64,000 nt of DNA, taken from NCBI RefSeq assembly GCF_907165205.1, contig NC_058198.1, forward strand, positions 18,701,001-18,765,000, written 5' to 3'. Shown in pieces: positions 40,974 through 56,629 of the stretch. The translations under genes and the position numbers were made by a program. The notes under the pieces are model-generated. The model was not told the origin of the DNA. It worked only from the letters and a program-made list of their open reading frames with translations, and ran no database searches. This DNA comes from Coccinella septempunctata (Eukaryota; Arthropoda; Insecta; Coleoptera; Coccinellidae). The first letter of the stretch is position 1; each line of letters begins with the position of its first letter.

Positions 40974-43900
40974 TCAAGATTTGGTTCGAATTGATCCAAC
41001 AGTTTTCAAGGAATTGATATCACACTTTGCCGAATTGACCACTGAAATCTCAATTCCTATCTGAACTATCGAACTGAAATTCAACATGTGCATCTCATTT
41101 CGAAAACTATGTGCAGTTTCAAGATTTGGTTCGAATTGATCCAATAGTTTTCGAGGAATTGATACCACACTTTGCCGAATTACCACTGAAATCTCAATTC
41201 CTATCTGAACTATCGAACTGAAATTCAACATGTGCATCTCATTTCGAAAACTATGTGCAGTTTCAAGATTTGGTTCGAATTGATCCAATAGTTTTCGAGG
41301 AATTGATATCACACTTCGCCGAATTACCACTGAAATCTCAATTCCTATCTGAACTATCGAACTGGAATTCAACATGTGCATCTCAATTCGAAAAATGTGT
41401 AAAATTTCAAGATTTGGTTCGAATTGATCCAACAGTTTTCGAGGAATTGATATCACACTTTGCCGAATTGACCACTGAAATCTCAATTCCTATCTGAACT
41501 ATCGAACTGAAATTCAACATGTGCATCTCAATTCGAAAACTGTGTACAGTTTCAAGATTTGGGTCGAATTGATCCAATAGTTCCTTAGGAATTGAAATGA
41601 TATTTTGTCGAATCGACTACTGAAATCTCCATTCCTATCAGAACTATCGATCTGAAATTCAACATGTGCATCTCATTTCGAAAACTATGTGCAGTTTCAA
41701 GATTTGGTTCGAATTGATCCAACAGTTTTCGAGGAATTGATATCACACTTTGCCTAATTGACCACTGAAATCTCAATTCCTATATGAACTATCGAACTGA
41801 AATTCAACATGTGCATCTCAATTCGAAAACTGTGTACAGTTTCGAGATTTGGGTCGAATTGATCCAATAGTTCCTTAGGAATTGAAATGACATTTTGTCG
41901 AATCGACTACTGAAATCTCCATTCGTATCAGAACTATCGAACTGAAATTCAACATGTGCATCTCATTTCGAAAACTATGTGCAGTTTCAAGATTTGGTTC
42001 GAATTGATCCAACAGTTTTCGAGGAATTGATATCACACTTTGCCGAATTGACCACTGAAATCTCAATTCCTATCTGAACTATCGAACTGAAATTCAACAT
42101 GTGCATCTCAATTCGAAAACTGTGTACAGTTTCAAGATTTGGTTCGAATTGATCCAACAGTTTTCGAGGAATTGATATCACACTTTGCCGAATTACCACT
42201 GAAATCTCAATTCCTATCTGAACAATCGAACTGAAATTCAACATGTGCATCTCAATTCGAAAACTGTGTATAATTTCAAGATTTGTTTCGAATTGATACA
42301 ACAGTTTTCGAGGAATTGATATCACACTTTGCCGAATTGACCACTGAAATCTCAATTCCTATCTGAACTATCGAACTGAAATTCATCATGTGCATCTCAA
42401 TTCGAAAACTGTGTACAGTTTCAAGATTTGGGTCGAATTGATCAAATAGTTCCTTAGGAATTGAAATGATATTTTGTCGAATCGACTACTGAAATCTCCA
42501 TTCCTATCATAACTATCGATCTGAAATTCAACATGTGCATCTCATTTCGAAAACTATGTGCAGTTTCAATATTTGGTTCGAATTGATCCAACAGTTTTCG
42601 AGGAATTGATATCACACTTTGCCGAATTGACAACGGAAATCTCAATTCCTATCTGAACTATCGAACTGAAATTCAACATGTGCATCTCATTTCGAAAACT
42701 ATGTGCAGTTTCAAGATTTGGTTCGAATTGATCCAACAGTTTTCAAGGAATTGATATCACACTTTGCCGAATTACCACTGAAATCTCAATTCCTCTCTGA
42801 ACTATCGAACTGAAATTCAACATGTGCATCTCAATTCGAAAACTGTGTAAAATTTCAAGATTTGGTTCGAATTGATCAAATAGTTCCTCAGGAATTGAAA
42901 TGATATTTTGTCGAATCGACTACTGAAATCTCCATTCCTATCAGAACTATCGAACTGAAATTCAACATGTGCATCTCATTTCGAAAACTATAAGCAGTTT
43001 CAAGATTTGGTTCGAATTGATCCAACAGTTTTCAAGGAATTGATATCACACTTTGCCGAATTGACCACTGAAATCTCAATTCCTATCTGAACTATCGAAC
43101 TGAAATTCAACATGTGCATCTCATTTCGAAAACTATAAGCAGTTTCAAGATTTGGTTCGAATTGATCCAACAGTTTTCAAGGAATTGATATCACACTTTG
43201 CCGAATTACCACTGAAATCTCAATTCCTATCTGAACTATCGAACTGAAATTCAACATGTGCATCTCATTTCGAAAACTATGTGCAGTTTCAAGATTTGGT
43301 TCGAATTGATCCAATAGTTTTCGAGGAATTGATATCACACTTCGCCGAATTACCACTGAAATCTCAATTCCTATCTGAACTATCGAACTGGAATTCAACA
43401 TGTGCATCTCAATTCGAAAAATGTGTAAAATTTCAAGATTTGGTTCGAATTGATCCAACAGTTTTCGAGGAATTGATATCACACTTTGCCGAATTGACCA
43501 CTGAAATCTCAATTCCTATCTGAACTATCGAACTGAAATTCAACATGTGCATCTCAATTCGAAAACTATGTGCAGTTTCAAGATTTGGTTCGAATTGATC
43601 CAATAGTTTTCGAGGAATTGATACCACACTTTGCCGAATTACCACTGAAATCTCAATTCCTATCTGAACTATCGAACTGAAATTCAACATGTGCATCTCA
43701 TTTCGAAAACTATGTGCAGTTTCAAGATTTGGTTCGAATTGATCCAATAGTTTTCGAGGAATTGATATCACACTTCGCCGAATTACCACTGAAATCTCAA
43801 TTCCTATCTGAACTATCGAACTGGAATTCAACATGTGCATCTCAATTCGAAAAATGTGTAAAATTTCAAGATTTGGTTCGAATTGATCCAACAGTTTTCG

Positions 43901-45600
43901 AGGAATTGATATCACACTTTGCCGAATTGACCACTGAAATCTCAATTCCTATCTGAACTATCGAACTGAAATTCAACATGTGCATCTCAATTCGAAAACT
44001 GTGTACAGTTTCAAGATTTGGGTCGAATTGATCCAATAGTTCCTTAGGAATTGAAATGATATTTTGTCGAATCGACTACTGAAATCTCCATTCCTATCAG
44101 AACTATCGATCTGAAATTCAACATGTGCATCTCATTTCGAAAACTATGTGCAGTTTCAAGATTTGGTTCGAATTGATCCAACAGTTTTCGAGGAATTGAT
44201 ATCACACTTTGCCTAATTGACCACTGAAATCTCAATTCCTATATGAACTATCGAACTGAAATTCAACATGTGCATCTCAATTCGAAAACTGTGTACAGTT
44301 TCGAGATTTGGGTCGAATTGATCCAATAGTTCCTTAGGAATTGAAATGACATTTTGTCGAATCGACTACTGAAATCTCCATTCGTATCAGAACTATCGAA
44401 CTGAAATTCAACATGTGCATCTCATTTCGAAAACTATGTGCAGTTTCAAGATTTGGTTCGAATTGATCCAACAGTTTTCGAGGAATTGATATCACACTTT
44501 GCCGAATTGACCACTGAAATCTCAATTCCTATCTGAACTATCGAACTGAAATTCAACATGTGCATCTCAATTCGAAAACTGTGTACAGTTTCAAGATTTG
44601 GTTCGAATTGATCCAACAGTTTTCGAGGAATTGATATCACACTTTGCCGAATTACCACTGAAATCTCAATTCCTATCTGAACAATCGAACTGAAATTCAA
44701 CATGTGCATCTCAATTCGAAAACTGTGTATAATTTCAAGATTTGTTTCGAATTGATACAACAGTTTTCGAGGAATTGATATCACACTTTGCCGAATTGAC
44801 CACTGAAATCTCAATTCCTATCTGAACTATCGAACTGAAATTCATCATGTGCATCTCAATTCGAAAACTGTGTACAGTTTCAAGATTTGGGTCGAATTGA
44901 TCAAATAGTTCCTTAGGAATTGAAATGATATTTTGTCGAATCGACTACTGAAATCTCCATTCCTATCATAACTATCGATCTGAAATTCAACATGTGCATC
45001 TCATTTCGAAAACTATGTGCAGTTTCAATATTTGGTTCGAATTGATCCAACAGTTTTCGAGGAATTGATATCACACTTTGCCGAATTGACAACGGAAATC
45101 TCAATTCCTATCTGAACTATCGAACTGAAATTCAACATGTGCATCTCATTTCGAAAACTATGTGCAGTTTCAAGATTTGGTTCGAATTGATCCAACAGTT
45201 TTCAAGGAATTGATATCACACTTTGCCGAATTACCACTGAAATCTCAATTCCTCTCTGAACTATCGAACTGAAATTCAACATGTGCATCTCAATTCGAAA
45301 ACTGTGTAAAATTTCAAGATTTGGTTCGAATTGATCAAATAGTTCCTCAGGAATTGAAATGATATTTTGTCGAATCGACTACTGAAATCTCCATTCCTAT
45401 CAGAACTATCGAACTGAAATTCAACATGTGCATCTCATTTCGAAAACTATAAGCAGTTTCAAGATTTGGTTCGAATTGATCCAACAGTTTTCAAGGAATT
45501 GATATCACACTTTGCCGAATTGACCACTGAAATCTCAATTCCTATCTGAACTATCGAACTGAAATTCAACATGTGCATCTCATTTCGAAAACTATAAGCA
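40974..45600. repeat. Higher-order repeat of 2459 bp (17 monomers)
   Basis: Landmarks repeat at exactly 2459 bases: 40974/43433, 41585/44044, 41875/44334, 42454/44913. A further related copy starts near 45604 after a loss of two monomers. Confidence 0.85.
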
Positions 45601-46199
45601 GTTTCAAGATTTGGTTCGAATTGATCCAACAGTTTTCAAGGAATTGATATCACACTTTGCCGAATTGACCACTGAAATCTCAATTCCTATCTGAACTATC
45701 GAACTGAAATTCAACATGTGCATCTCATTTCGAAAACTATGTGCAGTTTCAAGATTTGGTTCGAATTGATCCAATAGTTTTCGAGGAATTGATACCACAC
45801 TTTGCCGAATTACCACTGAAATCTCAATTCCTATCTGAACTATCGAACTGAAATTCAACATGTGCATCTCATTTCGAAAACTATGTGCAGTTTCAAGATT
45901 TGGTTCGAATTGATACAATAGTTTTCGAGGAATTGATATCACACTTTGCCGAATTACCACTGAAATCTCAATTCCTATCTGAACTATCGAACTGGAATTC
46001 AACATGTGCATCTCAATTCGAAAACTGTGTAAAATTTCAAGATTTGGTTCGAATTGATCCAACAGTTTTCGAGGAATTGATATCACACTTTGCCGAATTG
46101 ACCACTGAAATCTCAATTCCTATCTGAACTATCGAACTGAAATTCAACATGTGCATCTCAATTCGAAAACTGTGTACAGTTTCAAGATTTGGGTCGAAT

Positions 46200-49100
46200 T
46201 GATCCAATAGTTCCTTAGGAATTGAAATGATATTTTGTCGAATCGACTACTGAAATCTCCATTCCTATCAGAACTATCGATCTGAAATTCAACATGTGCA
46301 TCTCATTTCGAAAACTATATGCAGTTTCAAGATTTGGTTCGAATTGATCCAACAGTTTTCGAGGAATTGATATCACACTTTGCCGAATTGACCACTGAAA
46401 TCTCATTTCCCATCTGAACTATCGAACTGAAATTCAACATGTGCATCTCAATTCGAAAACTGTGTACAGTATCGGGATTTTGATCGAATTGATCCAATAG
46501 TTCTTTAGGAATTGAAATGATATTTTGTCGAATCGACTACTGAAATCTCCATTCCTATCTGAACTATCGATCTGAAATTCAACATGTGCATTTCAATTCG
46601 AAAACTATGTGCAGTTTCAAGATTTGGGTCGAATTTATCCAATAGTTCCTTAGGAATTGGAATGATATTTTGTCGAATCGACTACTGAAATCTCCATTCA
46701 TATCAGAACTATCGATCTGAAATTCAACATGTGCATCTCATTTCGAAAACCATGTGCAGTTTCGAGATTTGGTTCGAATTGATCCAACAGTTTTCGAGGA
46801 ATTGATATCACACTTTGCCGAATTGACAACGGAAATCTCAATTCCTATCTGAACTATCGAACTGAAATTCAACATGTGCATCTCATTTCGAAAACTATGT
46901 GCAGTTTCAAGATTTGGTTCGAATTGATCCAACAGTTTTCAAGGAATTGATATCACACTTTGCCGAATTGACCACTGAAATCTCAATTCCTATCTGAACT
47001 ATCGAACTGAAATTCAACATGTGCATCTCAATTCGAAAACTGTGTAAAATTTCAAGATTTGGTTCGAATTGATCCAATAGTTCCTTAGGAATTGAAATGA
47101 TATTTTGTCGAATCGACTACTGAAATCTCCATTCCTATCAGAACTATCGAACTGAAATTCAACATGTGCATCTCATTTCGAAAACTATAAGCAGTTTCAA
47201 GATTTGGTTCGAATTGATCCAAAAGTTTTGGAGGAATTGATATCACACTTTGCCGAATTGACCACTGAAATCTCAATTCCTATATGAACTATCGAACTGA
47301 AATTCAACATGTGCATCTCATTTCGAAAACTATGTGCAGTTTCAAGATTTGGTTCGAATTGATCCAACAGTTTTCGAGGAATTGATATCACACTTTGCCT
47401 AATTGACCACTGAAATCTCAATTCCTATCTGAACTATCGAACTGAAATTCAACATGTGCATCTCAATTCGAAAACTGTGTACAGTTTCAAGATTTGGGTC
47501 GAATTGATCAAATAGTTCCTTAGGAATTGAAATGATATTTTGTCGAATCGACTACTGAAATCTCCATTCCTATCAGAACTATCGATCTGAAATTCAACAT
47601 GTGCATCTCATTTCGAAAACTATGTGCAGTTTCAATATTTGGTTCGAATTGATCCAACAGTTTTCGAGGAATTGATATCACACTTTGCCGAATTGACAAC
47701 GGAAATCTCAATTCCTATCTGAACTATCGAACTGAAATTCCACATGTGCATCTCATTTCGAAAACTATGTGCAGTTTCAAGATTTGGTTCGAATTGATCC
47801 AACAGTTTTCGAGGAATTGATATCACACTTTGCCTAATTGACCACTGAAATCTCAATTCCTATCTGAACTATCGAACTGAAATTCAACATGTGCATCTCA
47901 ATTCGAAAACTGTGTAAAATTTCAAGATTTGGTTCGAATTGATCCAATAGTTCCTTAGGAATTGAAATGATATTTTGTCGAATCGACTACTGAAATCTCC
48001 ATTCCTATCAGAACTATCGAACTGAAATTCAACATGTGCATCTCATTTCGAAAACTATAAGCAGTTTCAAGATTTGGTTCGAATTGATCCAAAAGTTTTG
48101 GAGGAATTGATATCACACTTTGCCTAATTGACCACTGAAATCTCAATTCCTATATGAACTATCGAACTGAAATTCAACATGTGCATCTCATTTCGAAAAC
48201 TATGTGCAGTTTCAAGATTTGGTTCGAATTGATCCAACAGTTTTCGAGGAATTGATATCACACTTTGCCTAATTGACCACTGAAATCTCAATTCCTATCT
48301 GAACTATCGAACTGAAATTCAACATGTGCATCTCAATTCGAAAACTGTGTAAAATTTCAAGATTTGGTTCGAATTGATCCAATAGTTCCTTAGGAATTGA
48401 AATGATATTTTGTCGAATCGACTACTGAAATCTCCATTCCTATCAGAACTATCGAACTGAAATTCAACATGTGCATCTCATTTCGAAAACTATAAACAGT
48501 TTCAAGATTTGGTTCGAATTGATCCAAAAGTTTTCGAGGAATTGATATCACACTTTGCCTAATTGACCACTGAAATCTCAATTCCTATATGAACTATCGA
48601 ACTGAAATTCAACATGTGCATCTCATTTCGAAAACTATGTGCAGTTTCAAGATTTGGTTCGAATTGATCCGACAGTTTTCGAGGAATTGATATCACACTT
48701 TGCCTAATTGACCACTGAAATCTCAATTCCTATATGAACTATCGAACTGAAATTCAACATGTGCATCTCATTTCGAAAACTATGTGCAGTTTCAAGATTT
48801 GGTTCGAATTGATCCAACAGTTTTCGAGGAATTGATATCACACTTTGCCTAATTGACCACTGAAATCTCAATTCCTATCTGAACTATCGAACTGAAATTC
48901 AACATGTGCATCTCAATTCGAAAACTGTGTACAGTTTCAAGATTTGGGTCGAATTGATCAAATAGTTCCTTAGGAATTGAAATGATATTTTGTCGAATCG
49001 ACTACTGAAATCTCCATTCCTATCAGAACTATCGATCTGAAATTCAACATGTGCATCTCATTTCGAAAACTATGTGCAGTTTCAATATTTGGTTCGAATT

Positions 49101-52100
49101 GATCCAACAGTTTTCGAGGAATTGATATCACACTTTGCCGAATTGACAACGGAAATCTCAATTCCTATCTGAACTATCGAACTGAAATTCCACATGTGCA
49201 TCTCATTTCGAAAACTATGTGCAGTTTCAAGATTTGGTTCGAATTGATCCAACAGTTTTCAAGGAATTGATATCACACTTTGCCGAATTACCACTGAAAT
49301 CTCAATTCCTCTCTGAACTATCGAACTGAAATTCAACATGTGCATCTCAATTCGAAAACTGTGTAAAATTTCAAGATTTGGGTCGAATTGATCCAATAGT
49401 TCCTTAGGAATTGAAATGATATTTTGTCGAATCGACTACTGAAATCTCCATTCCTATCAGAACTATCGATCTGAAATTCAACATGTGCATCTCATTTCGA
49501 AAATTATGTGCAGTTTCAAGATTTGGTTCGAATTGATCCAACAGTTTTCGAGGAATTGATATCACACTTTTCCGAATTGTTCACTGAAATCTCATTTCCC
49601 ATCTGAACTATCGAACTGAAATTCAACATGTGCATCTCAATTCGAAAACTGTGTACAGTATCGGGATTTTGATCGAATTGATCCAATAGTTCTTTAGGAA
49701 TTGAAATGATATTTTGTCGAATCGACTACTGAAATCTCCATTCCTATCTGAACTATCGATCTGAAGAATGTGCATGTGCATGTGCATTTCCATTCGAAAA
49801 CTATGTGCAGTTTCAAGATTTGGGTCGAATTTATCCAATAGTTCCTTAGGAATTGAAATGATATTTTGTCGAATCGACTACTGAAATCTCCATTCATATC
49901 AGAACTATCGATCTGAAATTCAACATGTGCATCTCATTTCGAAAACTATGTGCAGTTTCAAGATTTGGTTCGAATTGATCTAACAGTTTTCGAGGAATTG
50001 ATATCACACTTTGCCGAATTACCACTGAAATCTCAATTCCTATCTGAACTATCGAACTGAAATTCAACATGTGCATCTCAATTCGAAAACTGTGTAAAAT
50101 TTCAAGATTTGGTTCGAATTGATCCAATAGTTCCTTAGGAATTGAAATGATATTTTGTCGAATCGACTACTGAAATTTCCATTCCTATCAGAACTATCGA
50201 ACTGAAATTCAACATGTGCATCTCATTTCGAAAACTATAAGCAGTTTCAAGATTTGGTTCGAATTGATCCAACAGTTTTCAAGGAATTGATATCACACTT
50301 TGCCGAATTGACCACTGAAATCTCAATTCCTATCTGAACTATCGAACTGAAATTCAACATGTGCATCTCATTTCGAAAACTATGTGCAGTTTCAAGATTT
50401 GGTTCGAATTGATCCAATAGTTTTCGAGGAATTGATATCACACTTTGCCGAATTACCACTGAAATCTCAATTCCTATCTGAACTATCGAACTGAAATTCA
50501 ACATGTGCATCTCAATTCGAAAACTGTGTACAGTTTCAAGATTTGGGTCGAATTGATCCAATAGTTCCTTAGGAATTGAAATGATATTTTGTCGAATCGA
50601 CTACTGAAATCTTCATTCCTATCAGAACTATCGATCTGAAATTCAACATGTGCATCTCATTTCGAAAACTATGTGCAGTTTCAAGATTTGGTTTGAATTG
50701 ATCCAACAGTTTTCGAGGAATTGATATCACACTTTGCCGAATTGACCACTGAAATCTCAATTCCTATCTGAACTATCGAACTGAAATTCAACATGTGCAT
50801 CTCAATTCGAAAACTATGTGCAGTTTCAAGATTTGGTTCGAATTGATCCAACAGTTTTCGAGGAATTGATATCACACTTTGCCGAATTACCACTGAAATC
50901 TCAATTCCTATTTGAACTATCGAACTGAAATTCAACATGTGCATCTCAATTCGAAAACTGTGTACAGTTTCAAGATTTGGGTCGAATTGATCCAATAGTT
51001 CCTTAGGAATTGAAATGATATTTTGTCGAATCGACTACTGAAATCTCCATTCCTATCAGAACTATCGAACTGAAATTCAACATGTGCATCTCATTTCGAA
51101 AACTATAAGCAGTTTCAAGATTTGGTTCGAATTGATCCAACAGTTTTCAAGGAATTGATATCACACTTTGCCGAATTGACCACTGAAATCTCAATTCCTA
51201 TCTGAACTATCGAACTGAAATTCAACATGTGCATCTCATTTCGAAAACTATAAGCAGTTTCAAGATTTGGTTCGAATTGATCCAACAGTTTTCAAGGAAT
51301 TGATATCACACTTTGCCGAATTGACCACTGAAATCTCAATTCCTATCTGAACTATCGAACTGAAATTCAACATGTGCATCTCATTTCGAAAACTATGTGC
51401 AGTTTCAAGATTTGGTTCGAATTGATCCAATAGTTTTCGAGGAATTGATACCACACTTTGCCGAATTACCACTGAAATCTCAATTCCTATCTGAACTATC
51501 GAACTGAAATTCAACATGTGCATCTCATTTCGAAAACTATGTGCAGTTTCAAGATTTGGTTCGAATTGATACAATAGTTTTCGAGGAATTGATATCACAC
51601 TTTGCCGAATTACCACTGAAATCTCAATTCCTATCTGAACTATCGAACTGGAATTCAACATGTGCATCTCAATTCGAAAACTGTGTAAAATTTCAAGATT
51701 TGGTTCGAATTGATCCAACAGTTTTCGAGGAATTGATATCACACTTTGCCGAATTGACCACTGAAATCTCAATTCCTATCTGAACTATCGAACTGAAATT
51801 CAACATGTGCATCTCAATTCGAAAACTGTGTACAGTTTCAAGATTTGGGTCGAATTGATCCAATAGTTCCTTAGGAATTGAAATGATATTTTGTCGAATC
51901 GACTACTGAAATCTCCATTCCTATCAGAACTATCGATCTGAAATTCAACATGTGCATCTCATTTCGAAAACTATGTGCAGTTTCAAGATTTGGTTCGAAT
52001 TGATCCAACAGTTTTCGAGGAATTGATATCACACTTTGCCGAATTGACCACCGAAATCTCAATTCCTATCTGAACTATCGAACTGAAATTCAACATGTGC

Positions 52101-54780
52101 ATCTCAATTCGAAAACTGTGTAAAATTTCAAGATTTGGTTCGAATTGATCCAACAGTTTTCGAGGAATTGATATCACACTTTGCCTAATTGACCACTGAA
52201 ATCTCAATTCCTATATGAACTATCGAACTGAAATTCAACATGTGCATCTCAATTCGAAAACTGTGTACAGTTTCGAGATTTGGGTCGAATTGATCCAATA
52301 GTTCCTTAGGAATTGAAATGACATTTTGTCGAATCGACTACTGAAATCTCCATTCGTACCAGAACTATCGAACTGAAATTCAACATGTGCATCTCATTTC
52401 GAAAACTATATGCAGTTTCAAGATTTGGTTCGAATTGATCCAACAGTTTTCGAGGAATTGATATCACACTTTTCCGAATTGACCACTGAAATCTAATTTC
52501 CCATCTGAACTATCGAACTGAAATTCAACATGTGCATCTCAATTCGAAAACTGTGTACAGTATCGGGATTTTGATCGAATTGATCCAATAGTTCTTTAGG
52601 AATTGAAATGATATTTTGTCGAATCGACTACTGAAATCTCCATTCCTATCTGAACTATCGATCTGAAATTCAACATGTGCATTTCAATTCGAAAACTATG
52701 TGCAGTTTCAAGATTTGGGTCGAATTTATCCAATAGTTCCTTAGGAATTGGAATGATATTTTGTCGAATCGACTACTGAAATCTCCATTCATATCAGAAC
52801 TATCGATCTGAAATTCAACATGTGCATCTCATTTCGAAAACCATGTGCAGTTTCAAGATTTGGTTCGAATTGATCCAACAGTTTTCGAGGAATTGATATC
52901 ACACTTTGCCGAATTGACAACGGAAATCTCAATTCCTATCTGAACTATCGAACTGAAATTCAACATGTGCATCTCATTTCGAAAACTATGTGCAGTTTCA
53001 AGATTTGGTTCGAATTGATCCAACAGTTTTCAAGGAATTGATATCACACTTTGCCGAATTGACCACTGAAATCTCAATTCCTATCTGAACTATCGAACTG
53101 AAATTCAACATGTGCATCTCAATTCGAAAACTGTGTAAAATTTCAAGATTTGGTTCGAATTGATCCAATAGTTCCTTAGGAATTGAAATGATATTTTGTC
53201 GAATCGACTACTGAAATCTCCATTCCTATCAGAACTATCGAACTGAAATTCAACATGTGCATCTCATTTCGAAAACTATAAGCAGTTTCAAGATTTGGTT
53301 CGAATTGATCCAAAAGTTTTGGAGGAATTGATATCACACTTTGCCTAATTGACCACTGAAATCTCAATTCCTATATGAACTATCGAACTGAAATTCAACA
53401 TGTGCATCTCATTTCGAAAACTATGTGCAGTTTCAAGATTTGGTTCGAATTGATCCAACAGTTTTCGAGGAATTGATATCACACTTTGCCGAATTGACCA
53501 CTGAAATCTCAATTCCTATCTGAACTATCGAACTGAAATTCAACATGTGCATCTCAATTCGAAAACTGTGTACAGTTTCAAGATTTGGGTCGAATTGATC
53601 AAATAGTTCCTTAGGAATTGAAATGATATTTTGTCGAATCGACTACTGAAATCTCCATTCCTATCAGAACTATCGATCTGAAATTCAACATGTGCATCTC
53701 ATTTCGAAAACTATGTGCAGTTTCAATATTTGGTTCGAATTGATCCAACAGTTTTCGAGGAATTGATATCACACTTTGCCGAATTGACAACGGAAATCTC
53801 AATTCCTATCTGAACTATCGAACTGAAATTCCACATGTGCATCTCATTTCGAAAACTATGTGCAGTTTCAAGATTTGGTTCGAATTGATCCAACAGTTTT
53901 CAAGGAATTGATATCACACTTTGCCGAATTACCACTGAAATCTCAATTCCTCTCTGAACTATCGAACTGAAATTCAACATGTGCATCTCAATTCGAAAAC
54001 TGTGTAAAATTTCAAGATTTGGGTCGAATTGATCCAATAGTTCCTTAGGAATTGAAATGATATTTTGTCGAATCGACTACTGAAATCTCCATTCCTATCA
54101 GAACTATCGATCTGAAATTCAACATGTGCATCTCATTTCGAAAATTATGTGCAGTTTCAAGATTTGGTTCGAATTGATCCAACAGTTTTCGAGGAATTGA
54201 TATCACACTTTTCCGAATTGTTCACTGAAATCTCATTTCCCATCTGAACTATCGAACTGAAATTCAACATGTGCATCTCAATTCGAAAACTGTGTACAGT
54301 ATCGGGATTTTGATCGAATTGATCCAATAGTTCTTTAGGAATTGAAATGATATTTTGTCGAATCGACTACTGAAATCTCCATTCCTATCTGAACTATCGA
54401 TCTGAAGAATGTGCATGTGCATGTGCATTTCCATTCGAAAACTATGTGCAGTTTCAAGATTTGGGTCGAATTTATCCAATAGTTCCTTAGGAATTGAAAT
54501 GATATTTTGTCGAATCGACTACTGAAATCTCCATTCATATCAGAACTATCGATCTGAAATTCAACATGTGCATCTCATTTCGAAAACTATGTGCAGTTTC
54601 AAGATTTGGTTCGAATTGATCTAACAGTTTTCGAGGAATTGATATCACACTTTGCCGAATTACCACTGAAATCTCAATTCCTATCTGAACTATCGAACTG
54701 AAATTCAACATGTGCATCTCAATTCGAAAACTGTGTAAAATTTCAAGATTTGGTTCGAATTGATCCAATAGTTCCTTAGG
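46200..54780. repeat. Overlapping higher-order duplications with offsets of 870, 4641, 5656 and 6091 bp
   Basis: Landmark pairs: 47085/47955 (870), 48970/53611 and 49623/54264 (4641), 45604/51260 and 45885/51541 (5656), 47085/53176 and 47520/53611 (6091). The pattern shows repeated segmental duplication. Confidence 0.75.
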
Positions 54781-56629
54781 AATTGAAATGATATTTTGTC
54801 GAATCGACTACTGAAATCTCCATTCCTATATGAACTATCGAACTGAAATTCAACATGTGCATCTCAATTCGAAAACTGTGTACAGTTTCGAGATTTGGGT
54901 CGAATTGATCCAATAGTTCCTTAGGAATTGAAATGACATTTTGTCGAATCGACTACTGAAATCTCCATTCGTATCAGAACTATCGAACTGAAATTCAACA
55001 TGTGCATCTCATTTCGAAAACTATATGCAGTTTCAAGATTTGGTTCGAATTGATCCAACAGTTTTCGAGGAATTGATATCACACTTTGCCTAATTGACCA
55101 CTGAAATCTCAATTCCTATATGAACTATCGAACTGAAATTCAACATGTGCATCTCATTTCGAAAACTATGTGCAGTTTCAAGATTTGGTTCGAATTGATC
55201 CAACAGTTTTCGAGGAATTGATATCACACTTTGCCTAATTGACCACTGAAATCTCAATTCCTATCTGAACTATCGAACTGAAATTCAACATGTGCATCTC
55301 AATTCGAAAACTGTGTACAGTTTCAAGATTTGGGTCGAATTGATCAAATAGTTCCTTAGGAATTGAAATGATATTTTGTCGAATCGACTACTGAAATCTC
55401 CATTCCTATCAGAACTATCGATCTGAAATTCAACATGTGCATCTCATTTCGAAAACTATGTGCAGTTTCAATATTTGGTTCGAATTGATCCAACAGTTTT
55501 CGAGGAATTGATATCACACTTTGCCGAATTGACAACGGAAATCTCAATTCCTATCTGAACTATCGAACTGAAATTCCACATGTGCATCTCATTTCGAAAA
55601 CTATGTGCAGTTTCAAGATTTGGTTCGAATTGATCCAACAGTTTTCAAGGAATTGATATCACACTTTGCCGAATTACCACTGAAATCTCAATTCCTCTCT
55701 GAACTATCGAACTGAAATTCAACATGTGCATCTCAATTCGAAAACTGTGTAAAATTTCAAGATTTGGTTCGAATTGATCAAATAGTTCCTTAGGAATTGA
55801 AATGATATTTTGTCAAATCGACTACTGAAATCTCCATTCCTATCAGAACTATCGAACTGAAATTCAACATGTGCATCTCGTTTCGAAAACTATAAGCAGT
55901 TTCAAGATTTGGTTCGAATTGATCCAACAGTTTTCAAGGAATTGATATCACACTTTGCCGAATTGACCACTGAAATCTCAATTCCTATCTGAACTATCGA
56001 ACTGAAATTCAACATGTGCATCTCATTTCGAAAACTATAAGCAGTTTCAAGATTTGGTTCGAATTGATCCAACAGTTTTCAAGGAATTGATATCACACTT
56101 TGCCGAATTGACCACTGAAATCTCAATTCCTATCTGAACTATCGAACTGAAATCAACATGTGCATCTCATTTCGAAAACTATGTGCACTTTCAAGATTTG
56201 GTTCGAATTGATCCAATAGTTTTCGAGGAATTGATACCACACTTTGCCGAATTACCACTGAAATCTCAATTCCTATCTGAACTATCGAACTGAAATTCAA
56301 CATGTGCATCTCATTTCGAAAACTATGTGCAGTTTCAAGATTTGGTTCGAATTGATCCAATAGTTTTCGAGGAATTGATATCACACTTTGCCGAATTACC
56401 ACTGAAATCTCAATTCCTATCTGAACTATCGAACTGGAATTCAACATGTGCATCTCAATTCGAAAACTGTGTAAAATTTCAAGATTTGGTTCGAATTGAT
56501 CCAACAGTTTTCGAGGAATTGATATCACACTTTGCCGAATTGACCACTGAAATCTCAATTCCTATCTGAACTATCGAACTGAAATTCAACATGAGCATCT
56601 CAATTCGAAAACTGTGTAAAATTTCAAGA

